From contig JAHBWE010000008.1 in NCBI GenBank assembly GCA_019637155.1, forward strand, positions 372,001-436,000: a stretch of 64,000 nt of DNA. Reading direction: 5' to 3'. A model generated the notes under the pieces. The model saw only the letters and a list, made by a program, of their open reading frames with translations. It was not told the origin of the DNA and searched no databases. This document shows positions 35,709 through 44,389 of the stretch, piece after piece. This DNA comes from Labilithrix sp. (GTDB lineage: Bacteria > Myxococcota_A > Polyangia > Polyangiales > Polyangiaceae). The translations under genes and the position numbers were made by a program. Every line of letters begins with the position of its first letter. The first letter of the stretch is position 1.

Positions 35709-37017
35709 CCGGCGCCGGCGCGGGATCCTTCTCTCCGAACACGCCCTCCCAGCGGGCGACGACGCAGGCGGCGAGGCCGTTGCCGGTGAGGTTCAGGGCG
35801 CTTCGGGCCATGTCCATGATCTCGTCCACGGCGAGGATCATCGCGACGCCGGCTTCGCCGGGGAGGTTGAAGCTCGCGCACGTGCCCGCGATGATCACGA
35901 GCGTCGCGCGTGGGACGCCGGCGACGCCCTTCGACGTCAGCATGAACGTGAGCGCCATCATGATCTGCGTGCCGAGCGGCATGTCGATGTGCGCCGCTTG
36001 CGCGATCGTGAGCGACGCGAGCACGAGATAGAGCGTCGAGCCGTCGAGGTTGAACGAGTAGCCGGTGGGGATGACGAAGCTCGCGACGCGGCGCGGGACC
36101 CCGAACTTCTCCATCTGCTCGAGGAGGAGCGGCAGCGCCGCTTCGCTCGACGCGGCGCCGTACGCGATCGTCGCGGGCTCGCGGACGTGCTGGAAGAAGC
36201 CGCGGACGGGGATGCGGCATATCAAGAGCACCGGGATGAAGACGAGGACGAGGAGCAGCGCGAGCGAGAGGTAGAGGCTGCCGACGAGCACGCTGTAGTG
36301 CTTGAGCAGGTCGAAGACGGCGGGCCAGCCCTTCGCTCCGCCCGGCGTGCCCGACGCCATGTGGCTCACGTTGTACGCCATCGCGCCGAACACCCCGAGG
36401 GGCGTGAGCTTCATGATCATCTCGGTGTACTTGAACATCACGTGCCCGACGCCTTCGAAGAAGCGCAGGACCGGCGCGCCGCGTTCGCCCTCCCTCACCC
36501 CGACGCGGATGAGCGCGACGCCGAAGAGCGCGGAGAAGATGACGACGGGGAGGATGTCTCCCTCCGCCGCGTGCTTCACGAGGCTCGAGGGGAACGCGTG
36601 CATCGCGATCTCCCAGCCGTCCTTCGGCTTCTGCAGCGTCGCGTGCGCGTCCTGGACGAGCGGGAGACCTTCGCCCGGCTTCAGCGTGTTCCCGATGAAG
36701 AGGCCGACCACGAGCGCGATGGTGGTGACGATCTCGAAGTAGAGGAGCGACTTCGCGCCCATGCGGCCGACCGCCTTGAGGTCGCCGGTCTGCGCGATGC
36801 CGGTGATGATCGTCGCGACGAGGATCGGGACGATGATGCCCTTGATGAGCGCGATGAACGCCTTCGAGAAGAACTGGAAGAGGTGGAAGGCGATCGGGTG
36901 ATCGTGCTCGGGGAAGAGGCCGCCGACGACGACGCCGAGGAGCAGCGCCACGAAGATGAGCGGCGTACCGCTGAGACCGCTCTTCTTCTTCTTGGACGCC
37001 GCGGTGGGCTCAGACAT
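35698..37017 (-). CDS. Dicarboxylate/amino acid:cation symporter (DAACS family)
   Basis: The 439-residue membrane protein belongs with GltP, DctA and SdcS. Signatures are GIIVPILVATIITGIAQTGD, the Ser-rich hairpin IAYGAASSEAALPLLLEQMEKFGVP, SFVIPTGYSFNLDGSTLYL with the NLDG motif, and NLPGEAGVAMILAVDEIMDMARSALNLTGNGLAACVV with the Asp and Asn that bind substrate and cation. It imports C4-dicarboxylate or acidic amino acid with Na+ or H+. Its start overlaps the stop of the PlsC gene by eight bases. Confidence 0.94.
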   Translation of the reverse strand: MSEPTAASKKKKSGLSGTPLIFVALLLGVVVGGLFPEHDHPIAFHLFQFFSKAFIALIKGIIVPILVATIITGIAQTGDLKAVGRMGAKSLLYFEIVTTIALVVGLFIGNTLKPGEGLPLVQDAHATLQKPKDGWEIAMHAFPSSLVKHAAEGDILPVVIFSALFGVALIRVGVREGERGAPVLRFFEGVGHVMFKYTEMIMKLTPLGVFGAMAYNVSHMASGTPGGAKGWPAVFDLLKHYSVLVGSLYLSLALLLVLVFIPVLLICRIPVRGFFQHVREPATIAYGAASSEAALPLLLEQMEKFGVPRRVASFVIPTGYSFNLDGSTLYLVLASLTIAQAAHIDMPLGTQIMMALTFMLTSKGVAGVPRATLVIIAGTCASFNLPGEAGVAMILAVDEIMDMARSALNLTGNGLAACVVARWEGVFGEKDPAPAPATP

Positions 37018-37921
37018 CCGCCGAGGGTTGCATGCTTTCGGGCGAGCGGCGCGACAATGCGCGCTCGGAGACCGACGGCTCCGCGTCGGGATCGCGACCG
37101 TCGCGGATCGCCGCCGCGCGGCGCTGCTTCTCCGCGAGCGCCTTCACCGCGTCGAGGCAGCGATCGGCCGCGCGCTTCTGCATCGTGATCGAATTCGTGC
37201 GCGCGCGGAGATCGCTCACGTCCACCGGCGGACCGAAGTACACGTCGACGGGGTGCTCCTTCGGCGTGAGGGCGTTCATCTTCATCTCGCCGAGGATGCT
37301 CTGGCCCATCCCGAGCGCGAAGACAGGGATCACCTTCGCGCGCGTCGCGCCGAGGGCGATGCGTCCGACGCCGGGCTGCGCGGGGAGGAACGTGTACGGA
37401 TCGTCGTTCTTGTTGCGCGTGCCCTCGGGATGGATGCCGAGCACGGTGCCGATGTCCGTGCGGTTCAGCTCCTCGATGCAGCGCTCCACCGAGTACTGGT
37501 TGAAGCCCTTCTTCTCCTTCTCGCGCATCACCGGCGGGAACATGCGCATCCCGCTCATCACCGCGTTCACGAGCGGGCCGGCGGGGTGGTCGTAGAAGAA
37601 CTTCTGCCGAACGGGGAAGAAGATCCGCTTCGTGAGGTTGGTCCGCCAGTAACAGAGCGCGGTGATGGTGAAGAAGTCGAAGAACGAGCGGTGGTTGGCG
37701 ACGAGGAGGACGCTGTCCTTCTTGCCGTACTGCTGGAGGATCTCGAGGCCGTGCACGTGGAAGCGGCGCCCGCCGCACGAGTAGATGAGCGCGCCCATGA
37801 ACGCGCTGTTCCACGTCGCCGAGATCGGCGTCAGCGCCGGACGCGCGAAGAAGTCGGCGAGCTCGAACGTGGCGCGTTCGAGCCGGCTGAGAGGAGCGAG
37901 CTGCTCGGCGGTGGGACGCAC
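37010..37921 (-). CDS. PlsC-type 1-acylglycerol-3-phosphate acyltransferase
   Basis: The 303-residue acyltransferase has the catalytic block VANHRSFFDFF (NHxSxxD variant with His and Asp) at about 75-85 and the phosphate-binding block LGIHPEGTRNKND at about 160. It would esterify lysophosphatidate in membrane lipid synthesis. The Ala/Arg-rich C-terminus is longer than in E. coli PlsC. The start is GTG. It is joined by an eight-base overlap to the symporter gene. Acylation of other lipids is possible. Confidence 0.85.
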   Translation of the reverse strand: MRPTAEQLAPLSRLERATFELADFFARPALTPISATWNSAFMGALIYSCGGRRFHVHGLEILQQYGKKDSVLLVANHRSFFDFFTITALCYWRTNLTKRIFFPVRQKFFYDHPAGPLVNAVMSGMRMFPPVMREKEKKGFNQYSVERCIEELNRTDIGTVLGIHPEGTRNKNDDPYTFLPAQPGVGRIALGATRAKVIPVFALGMGQSILGEMKMNALTPKEHPVDVYFGPPVDVSDLRARTNSITMQKRAADRCLDAVKALAEKQRRAAAIRDGRDPDAEPSVSERALSRRSPESMQPSADV

Positions 37922-37978
37922 GCGAAGGTCTTAGCAATCATGGAGAAAAAGTCGGCTTGAAAAGCACGGACCGCGAGC

Positions 37979-37997
37979 TGTGCCACCACCTGGCACA
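37979..37997. promoter_or_regulatory. Candidate operator: perfect 7-bp palindrome before the beta-propeller gene
   Basis: TGTGCCA and TGGCACA are perfect inverted repeats around CCACC. They lie in the 176-bp gap between the divergent plsC-like and beta-propeller genes, in one of the few AT-richer gaps here (AAAATTTTG follows at about 38035). The role is inferred from position. Confidence 0.4.
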
Positions 37998-38097
37998 CCC
38001 CGATCCGCGTGTCCGGGACGAGTTGTGTGCCGCAAAATTTTGTTCCGTACATACCAACACTTATGCGCTCTAGCGGAATGGACCGCGGCTTGCTCCA

Positions 38098-40815
38098 ATG
38101 CCGCGCATGACGATCAAGACCGCCTTCGTCGTTCTCGCCGCCATCACGTCCGCCGCCGCCGTCGGCTGCGGTGGAGGGGGATCGAACGGATCGACCAACA
38201 CCGGCACGATCCGCGCGAGCCTCCACCGCGCGCAGAACTGCACCGACCTCCTCTCCGACCTGAAGGCGGACGCGAAGTACAAGCTCGACAAGGCGCTCGA
38301 TTACTCCATCCGCGGCATCCGCGAGTGCCAGAAGCGCTACCCGGACTCGCAGTGCGCCTACTACGGCGGCTACGGCTACCCGATGCGCGGCGGCGTGAGC
38401 TTCGGCGGGACCGACGACATGGGCCGCGCCGAGTCGGCTCCCACCTCCGGCGGCGCGCCGCCGCCGGCCGCGGGTGCGCCCGGCTCGTCGTCGTCGTCGA
38501 CCTCGTCCTCGTCGGGCTCCTCCGGCAGCATGTCCAACTCCGCCGGCGACGCCAAGGCCGAGAGCCCCGGCGCCTCCAGCTACTCGGAGACGAACACGCA
38601 GGTGAAGGGCGTCGACGAGGCGGACATCGTCAAGAACGACGGCAAGAACCTCTACATCCTGCACGGGAGCCAGTTCAAGGTCGTGCAGGCGTTCCCCGCG
38701 ACCGAGATGAAGGACGCGGGCACGTTCGACATCGAGGGCTCGCCGACGGAGATGTTCGTCGCCGACGGCAAGGTCGTCGTCTACTCGCAGGTCAACGGCG
38801 CGAAGGTCTTCGCCGCGGCGGGCGTCGCAAAGCGTGCACAGTACAACGAGTTCGGCTACTATGGCGGCGGCTCCTCGGCGTCGACGGACGCCGCGCGCCC
38901 CTACCCCGGCGATCCCGGCTCGCCCGAGACGCCCGAGGTCTACATCCCGCTCACGAAGATCACGGTGCTGAACCTCCAGGGCACGACGCCGGTCCTCGCG
39001 CGCGAGTCCTACTACGAGGGCGGCTACCTCGACTCGCGCCGCGTCGGCTCGAGCGTCCGCACCGTGTTCCAGGGCTACAACTACGGCCCGCCGCTGAAGC
39101 ACAGCGTCTACGACATCCTCCCGCAGCCGACGTCGCCGCCGTACGATCCGAACACGGGCGGCGACATCAAGGGCAACGGCGAGATCCCGACGCAGGACCC
39201 GTCGCCGAAGACCGGCGCCGACATGATCGCGGCGATCGAGAAGCTCCGCGCGACGAACCACGGCATCATCGACGCGAGCGTCATCGGCGACTGGCTTCCC
39301 TACACCTTCGTGAAGAACGGCGACGCGGTCTCCGCGAACACGACGGCGTGCGAGGACTTCTACGTCCCGACGGTGGGCTCCACCGAGAGCGGCATCACCG
39401 AGGTCTCGACCTTCGACCTGAACGATCCGGCGGGCACGCCGCGCGCGACCGCCATCCTCGGCCGCGCCGACACGGTCTACGGCAACGCGGACACGATGTA
39501 CCTCGCGGCGCACGCGTGGGTCGAGCTCCCGTTCGCGTGGTACGACGACGGCGACGTCGCGATCGGCGGCGGGACCGACGGCTGGAGCGGCAGCAGCAGC
39601 GGCGGCAGCGGCAGCCCGGGCAACCCGGGCAACGCCGGCGGCGACACGATCGAGCCCGCGCCCGCGCCGACGCCGCCGCAGCCCACGCCCGGCGGCATCG
39701 GGACGAAGACGCTGCGTCCGCGCACCGACCAGGCGGCGCCGCAGGCCTTCCCGTACTCGCAGAGCAACACCCACGTGCACAAATTCGAGTTCCAGTCGGA
39801 CGCGAAGTTCGCGAACTACGTCGCGTCGGGCACGGTCCGCGGCACGGTGAAGGACCAGTTCTCGCTCGACGACAAGGACGGCATCCTCCGCCTCGCGTCG
39901 CACGAGCAGCGCACGTACGTCACGGCGGACGGCCGCTACGCGCACGCCGACGGCAGCGTCATCCCGAAGGGCTCGCCGCCGCCGGCGCGCCCGGCGATGG
40001 TGAACCACCTCTTCACGCTCGAGCAGAAGGGCCCCTGGCTCGAGACGATCGGCGACGGCGGCGACCTCGCTCCGAACGAGCAGATCTACAGCGTCCGCTT
40101 CGTCGAGCACCGCGGCTACGTCGTCACGTTCCGCCAGGTCGACCCGCTCTTCGTCTTCGATCTCTCGAACCCGTCGAAGCCGAACAAGCTCGGTGAGCTC
40201 ACGATCCCCGGCTTCTCGACGTACATGCACCCGCTCGGCTCGACGCACCTCCTCACGATCGGGCGCGACGCGAGCCCCGAGGGCCGCGTGCAGGCGCTGC
40301 AGCTCAAGATCTTCGACGTGACCGACGGCGCGAACCCGCGCACCGCTTGGGAGCTCACGTACACCGGGAGCGAGTACGGCTCGAGCGACGCGGAGCACGA
40401 CCACAAGGCGTTCACCTACTTCCCGCAGGCGGACGGCACGGGCTACCTCGCGCTCCCGTTCTACAGCTACGGCTACGACCCGAACGACCCCTACGGCGGC
40501 ATGAAGAGCACGCTGGAGATCTTCCACGTGAACACGGCGTCGGGGATCAAGAAGCTCGGCGCGATCGACGCGAGCACGCTCGTGAAGGACCGCCAGAACG
40601 GCTACTGCGGCGGCTACTACGGCCCCTCGGTCCGCCGCGGCGTCTTCCTCGACAGCACCGTCTACGCGATCTCGTACGGCGGCATCGCGGCGAAGGACAT
40701 CAAGGCCCTCGACGCGCCGGCCCTCACCCTCCCCCTCTCGACCCCGAAGGCCAACGACTACTACGGCCGCCCGGTGCCCGCCTGCGACGCCGTCCCGACG
40801 CCGCAAGACTTCTGA
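38098..40815 (+). CDS. Secreted beta-propeller domain lipoprotein (PF09826-like)
   Basis: This 905-residue exported protein has a signal peptide ending TSAAAVGC, a lipobox, then a short helical stretch and a low-complexity Gly/Ser/Ala linker. The family signature SYSETNTQVKGVDEADIVKNDGKNLYIL is followed by blade-like strands through the rest (TEMFVADGKVVVYSQV, ITVLNLQGTTPVLARESYYEGGY, VEHRGYVVTFRQVDPLFVFDLSNP). Gly/Ser/Pro-rich insertions occur near 500-545. Such proteins occur in archaea and Gram-positives too; function is unknown, probably surface binding. ATG 38098 or 38107 can start it. Confidence 0.82.
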   Translation: MPRMTIKTAFVVLAAITSAAAVGCGGGGSNGSTNTGTIRASLHRAQNCTDLLSDLKADAKYKLDKALDYSIRGIRECQKRYPDSQCAYYGGYGYPMRGGVSFGGTDDMGRAESAPTSGGAPPPAAGAPGSSSSSTSSSSGSSGSMSNSAGDAKAESPGASSYSETNTQVKGVDEADIVKNDGKNLYILHGSQFKVVQAFPATEMKDAGTFDIEGSPTEMFVADGKVVVYSQVNGAKVFAAAGVAKRAQYNEFGYYGGGSSASTDAARPYPGDPGSPETPEVYIPLTKITVLNLQGTTPVLARESYYEGGYLDSRRVGSSVRTVFQGYNYGPPLKHSVYDILPQPTSPPYDPNTGGDIKGNGEIPTQDPSPKTGADMIAAIEKLRATNHGIIDASVIGDWLPYTFVKNGDAVSANTTACEDFYVPTVGSTESGITEVSTFDLNDPAGTPRATAILGRADTVYGNADTMYLAAHAWVELPFAWYDDGDVAIGGGTDGWSGSSSGGSGSPGNPGNAGGDTIEPAPAPTPPQPTPGGIGTKTLRPRTDQAAPQAFPYSQSNTHVHKFEFQSDAKFANYVASGTVRGTVKDQFSLDDKDGILRLASHEQRTYVTADGRYAHADGSVIPKGSPPPARPAMVNHLFTLEQKGPWLETIGDGGDLAPNEQIYSVRFVEHRGYVVTFRQVDPLFVFDLSNPSKPNKLGELTIPGFSTYMHPLGSTHLLTIGRDASPEGRVQALQLKIFDVTDGANPRTAWELTYTGSEYGSSDAEHDHKAFTYFPQADGTGYLALPFYSYGYDPNDPYGGMKSTLEIFHVNTASGIKKLGAIDASTLVKDRQNGYCGGYYGPSVRRGVFLDSTVYAISYGGIAAKDIKALDAPALTLPLSTPKANDYYGRPVPACDAVPTPQDF

Positions 40816-40905
40816 TCCACTTCGCAGCACGTACGCGAGAGCCGCGGCCCACGAGGCCGGCGGCTCTTCGCCATTTCGGCGCGCGGTGCGATAGAGTCGC
40901 GGGCG

Positions 40906-41379
40906 ATGGTTCGTGCGTATCGCCTCGCCCTCCTCGCCGTCGTCGCTGGTTGCTCCCCTTCGCCGGAGCCGGTCGCGCCCGTGTCGTCCGCGCCGCCGCC
41001 GGCGGCCAGCGCGGGCGAAGCCGCGGCCACGCCGGAGGCGGCGACGATGACGGCCGACGAGGCGCTCGCGAAGCTGCGGGTCGTGTCGCCGACGGCGCGG
41101 GAGCTTCCGGTGGCGGGGCGCGCCGCGGTCCTCGACGAGCTCGGGCGCACGCTCGACGCCTTGCGCGCGGACGGCGGCGACGCGATCCGGATCTTCGGCG
41201 TGCGCCCCGACGGCCTCCTCGGCAAGCTCGGTCTCGAGAACGGCGACCGCCTCGAGGCGATCGACGACAAGCCGCCGACGACCGAGACCCTCACCGCGGC
41301 GAAGTCCAACCCGTCGACGTCGCTCCGCGTCGCCCGCCGCGGCGCCACGTCGACGACGCTGACCCTCGAGTTCAAGTAG
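40906..41379 (+). CDS. PDZ-like domain lipoprotein (GspC-C-like)
   Basis: The 157-residue protein has a short signal peptide ending AVVAGC, a lipobox, then an Ala/Pro linker. The C-terminal part reads AIRIFGVRPDGLLGKLGLENGDRLEAIDDKPPT, which fits the carboxylate-binding PDZ fold of GspC/PulC-type secretion proteins (GLLGKLGLENGD in place of the usual GxxAxLGLxxGD). It is too short to be GspC and there are no other type II secretion genes, so it is probably a stand-alone periplasmic sensor or adaptor. Its end is four bases before the convergent synthase gene. Confidence 0.7.
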   Translation: MVRAYRLALLAVVAGCSPSPEPVAPVSSAPPPAASAGEAAATPEAATMTADEALAKLRVVSPTARELPVAGRAAVLDELGRTLDALRADGGDAIRIFGVRPDGLLGKLGLENGDRLEAIDDKPPTTETLTAAKSNPSTSLRVARRGATSTTLTLEFK

Positions 41380-41383
41380 TCGA

Positions 41384-43060
41384 TCACCCCTTCGCGGGGA
41401 GGAGGCAGCCTGGGTTCAGGATGCCCTGCGGATCGAGCTTGTCCTTCGCGGCGAGGAGGGTGGACTCGAAGAGCGCGGGCCGCTCCTTCTCGTACCAGGG
41501 GCGGTGCGTGCGGCCGACGGCGTGGTGATGCGTGACCGTGCCGCCGTTCGCGAGGATCGCTTCCATCGCCGCCGCCTTGATCGCCGTCCACTGCTCGATC
41601 TCCGCGTCGGCGCGGCCGGGCGCGATGAACGTGTAGTAGGGCGCGGGGCCGTCCGGATAGACGTGCGTGAAGCGGCACGTGATGATGCCGCCGCCGCAGA
41701 CCTCCTGCATCGCCTTCTCCACCGCGCTCGTCACCGCCGCGTGGAGCGCCGGGAACTTCTCCCACGTGCACGCCGTTTCGAACGTGTCGCAGACCACGCC
41801 GAGGCTCACGAGCGCGCTCTGCATGTACGGCGCGTCGAAGAACGAGCGCTTCCACGTCGCCGCGTCGGTCGCCTCGTGACTCATGTCCGGGAGCTCGCTC
41901 GCGGGTGGGACCGAGGGCGGCGGCGCCTGGCTCGCGCCCGGACGCATCGAGTACGTCGCGTCGATGAAGTACTTCGGCTCCTCCTCGCAGTTGCCGTTGA
42001 GGTCGGTCGCGATCGAGAGCGCGCGCTCCATCCACGGCTCGACGGGGTGATCCGCCGACTCGAACGCGAGGAGGAGGACCGCCTTGCCGTCCTTCGTGAC
42101 GCGATGGAGCATCGCCTCCTTCTCGTCGAGGAGGCGGCAGTTCGAGGGGTAGAGGCCCGACTGCGAGAGCGCGCGCGTCGCCGCGATGCCGTCGGCGAAG
42201 CGATCGAAGTGCACGCTCGCGGAGGCGCGCCAGCGCGGGCGCGGCTGCACGCGGACCCACGCCTCCGTGATGACGCCGAGCACACCCTCCGATCCGAGGA
42301 AGAGGCGCTCCGGCGCGGGGCCGGCGCCGGACGCGGGGACGCGGCGCGTCTCGAGGACGCCCGCCGGCGTGAGGACGCGGAGCGCTTGGACGAGGTCGTC
42401 GATGTGCGTGTAGAGCGTCGCGTAGTGCCCGCCCGCGCGCGTCGCGATCCAGCCGCCGAGGGTGGAGAGCTCGAAGCTCTGCGGGTAGTGCCGCAGCGTG
42501 AGGCCTTGCGCCGCGAGCTGGAGCGAGATGCGCGGGCCCGTCGCGCCCGCCTGGATGCGCGCGGAGCGCGAGGTGGTGTCGATCTCGAGGACCTTGTCCA
42601 TCTTCGACATGTCCACGCACGCGGTGCCGCGATGACGGCCCGAGGCGCGATGCTCCGTCGCGCCGACGACGTTCGTGCCGCCGCCGTACGGGACGAACGC
42701 GATCGACTCCGCCTCGCAGAAGCGGAAGAGGAGCGCGAGCTGCGCCTCGTCGCTCGGGTGAAAGACCCAGTCGGGCGCGGCGGAGAAGTCGCCGCTGAAG
42801 CCGCGGACGAGGTCCTTGTAGCCGCGACCGTAGGTGTGGGAAGCGCGGACGCGGGCGTCGGTCGTGCCGAAGGCCTTCAGCTCGACCGGGGGTTGATAGC
42901 GCGGCTCCGGGAGCTTCGCCGACGCGATGCCGGGGAGCGGTCGGAGCGTCGGCTCGGCGCCGAACACCTGAGCGAGACGACCGGCGAGCGACTTACGGAC
43001 GTCGTCGTTCGGAAACTTTTCGTCGTACCCCCAGGCCCAAAAGCTACGCGCACTCGACAT
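41384..43060 (-). CDS. agps: Alkyldihydroxyacetonephosphate synthase (FAD-linked)
   Basis: The 558-residue flavoenzyme exchanges the acyl chain of acyl-DHAP for a fatty alcohol, making the ether bond of ether lipids. It carries the PCMH-type FAD site (VFHPSDEAQLALLFRFCEAESIAFVPYGGGTNVVGA and LEIDTTSRSARIQAGATGP) and the catalytic HHH motif in TVTHHHAVGRTHRPWYEKE near residue 515. The opening WAWGYDEKF is also typical. Glycolate oxidase or D-lactate dehydrogenase is less likely because of the HHH motif. Myxobacteria are known to make iso-branched ether lipids. No acyl-DHAP-making partner lies in the window. Confidence 0.88.
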   Translation of the reverse strand: MSSARSFWAWGYDEKFPNDDVRKSLAGRLAQVFGAEPTLRPLPGIASAKLPEPRYQPPVELKAFGTTDARVRASHTYGRGYKDLVRGFSGDFSAAPDWVFHPSDEAQLALLFRFCEAESIAFVPYGGGTNVVGATEHRASGRHRGTACVDMSKMDKVLEIDTTSRSARIQAGATGPRISLQLAAQGLTLRHYPQSFELSTLGGWIATRAGGHYATLYTHIDDLVQALRVLTPAGVLETRRVPASGAGPAPERLFLGSEGVLGVITEAWVRVQPRPRWRASASVHFDRFADGIAATRALSQSGLYPSNCRLLDEKEAMLHRVTKDGKAVLLLAFESADHPVEPWMERALSIATDLNGNCEEEPKYFIDATYSMRPGASQAPPPSVPPASELPDMSHEATDAATWKRSFFDAPYMQSALVSLGVVCDTFETACTWEKFPALHAAVTSAVEKAMQEVCGGGIITCRFTHVYPDGPAPYYTFIAPGRADAEIEQWTAIKAAAMEAILANGGTVTHHHAVGRTHRPWYEKERPALFESTLLAAKDKLDPQGILNPGCLLPAKG

Positions 43061-43101
43061 GCGAGCCGGAGGCTAACAGAGCCATGCTTCGCAGGGGAAA
43101 A

Positions 43102-43698
43102 CTAGAACGAGACCTTCGGCGCGACGTGGACGTCGGCCGACGCGGTGAAGTAGACGCGCGGCTTGAAGGGCTGGCCGGTGGCCTTGTTCACGACGGAGCC
43201 TTTGATCTTCCCGAGCTCCGAGTTGTAGTCCTTCACCGCCGCGTTGTACTCCTCGCGCGCGCGGAGGATGCGGTTCTCGGAGCCCTCGATCTGCTTCGCG
43301 AGGTCGCGGTACTGATCGCTCGCCTTGAGCTGCGGGTAGTTCTCGTTCGCGACGAGGAGGCGGGAGAGCGATCCGCCCAGCGTGTTCTGCGCGTCCTGGA
43401 ACGCCTTCACCTTCGCCGGATCGGTGAGGTCGTCGGCGCTGAGCTTCACCTGCGTCGCGGCGGCGCGCGCCTCGGTCACCTGCTGGAGCGTCGACTTCTC
43501 GTAGTCGGCCGCTCCCTTCACGACCGCGACGAGGTTCGGGATGAGATCGGCGCGGCGCTGGAGCGTGGCCTCGTAGTCGGCCCACTTCATCTGCGCGGTC
43601 TGATCTTTCTCGACGAGCTCGTCGTACTTCTGGCACGACGGGAGGAAGAAGAGGACGCCTGCGAGGAACAGCAGGAAGGTGAGCGCGCGGCGGGTCAT
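43102..43698 (-). CDS. lemA: LemA family lipoprotein
   Basis: The 198-residue protein has a membrane segment or lipobox (FLFLAGVLFFLPSC) then the LemA helical bundle: KDQTAQMKWADYEATLQRRADLIPNLVAVVKGAADYE, SRLLVANENYPQLKASDQYRDLAKQIEGSENRILRAREEYNAAVKDYN and GQPFKPRVYFTA. LemA proteins are envelope proteins of unknown role. The C-terminus lacks the Gly/Pro-rich tail of some members. A downstream TPM-domain partner, common in other genomes, is absent. Confidence 0.9.
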   Translation of the reverse strand: MTRRALTFLLFLAGVLFFLPSCQKYDELVEKDQTAQMKWADYEATLQRRADLIPNLVAVVKGAADYEKSTLQQVTEARAAATQVKLSADDLTDPAKVKAFQDAQNTLGGSLSRLLVANENYPQLKASDQYRDLAKQIEGSENRILRAREEYNAAVKDYNSELGKIKGSVVNKATGQPFKPRVYFTASADVHVAPKVSF

Positions 43699-43717
43699 GG
43701 CGGGGACCGTAAGGCCG

Positions 43718-44380
43718 ATGCGGTATCCTTGCAATGTGCTGCTCAATCTCGACGGCGGCGAGCACGACGATGAGCCGGCAGAGCTCTATGCGCTCGCGGA
43801 CATCGTGCACGTCGCATGCGGCGGCCACGCCGGCGACGCCGCGTCGATCCGCCGCGTGACGGAGCTCTGCCGAGCGAGCGGCACGCGCGTCGGCGCTCAT
43901 CCGTCGTACGTCGATCGCGAAGGCTTCGGCCGCCGCGCGCTCGAGGTCGAACCGGAGCTGCTCGCGCGGCAGATCGAGGAGCAGTGCAGAGCGGTGCACG
44001 ACGCGACGTCCGTGAAGCCGCACGGCGCGCTCTACCACGCCGCACACGCGGACGCGGCCGTCGCGGACGCCGTCGTGAAAGGCATCGCGCGCGCGCTCGG
44101 CCCCGTCGCGATCGTCGGCCTCGGCGGCGGCGAGCTCGAACGCGCGGCGCGCGCGGCGGGTCATCCGTACCTCCGCGAGGCGTTCGCGGACCGCGGCGTG
44201 CGCGCGGACGGCAGCATGATCCCGCGCGGCGAGCCGGGCGCGTTGATCGTGGAGCCCGCGCTCGCGGCCGAGCGCGCCCGGGCGATCGTGGCGGCGGGTG
44301 GGATCGAGACGCTGTGCTGCCACGCCGACACGCCGTCGTCGCTCGCGATCGTCCGCGCGGTGCGCGCGGCGCTCGGGTAG
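43718..44380 (+). CDS. pxpA: 5-oxoprolinase subunit A (LamB/YcsF family)
   Basis: PxpA works with PxpB and PxpC to open 5-oxoproline to glutamate using ATP. The 220-residue product has the family blocks VLLNLDGGEHDDE (canonical start DLNxDxGE), DIVHVACGGHAGDAASIRRV, RVGAHPSYVDREGFGRRAL, VKPHGALYHAAHAD and ETLCCHADTPSSLAIVRAV. It is slightly shorter than usual (about 245). ATG 43718 sits after AAGG; GTG 43736 is possible. It faces lemA head to head and is followed nine bases on by the fused pxpBC. Confidence 0.9.
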   Translation: MRYPCNVLLNLDGGEHDDEPAELYALADIVHVACGGHAGDAASIRRVTELCRASGTRVGAHPSYVDREGFGRRALEVEPELLARQIEEQCRAVHDATSVKPHGALYHAAHADAAVADAVVKGIARALGPVAIVGLGGGELERAARAAGHPYLREAFADRGVRADGSMIPRGEPGALIVEPALAAERARAIVAAGGIETLCCHADTPSSLAIVRAVRAALG

Positions 44381-44389
44381 GCTAGGGCG

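Noticed and set aside
37831..40830. A 999-codon minus-strand frame opposite the beta-propeller gene
   Set aside because: Low-complexity Arg/Val/Asp sequence with no domain; the plus-strand frame has a signal peptide and a family signature.
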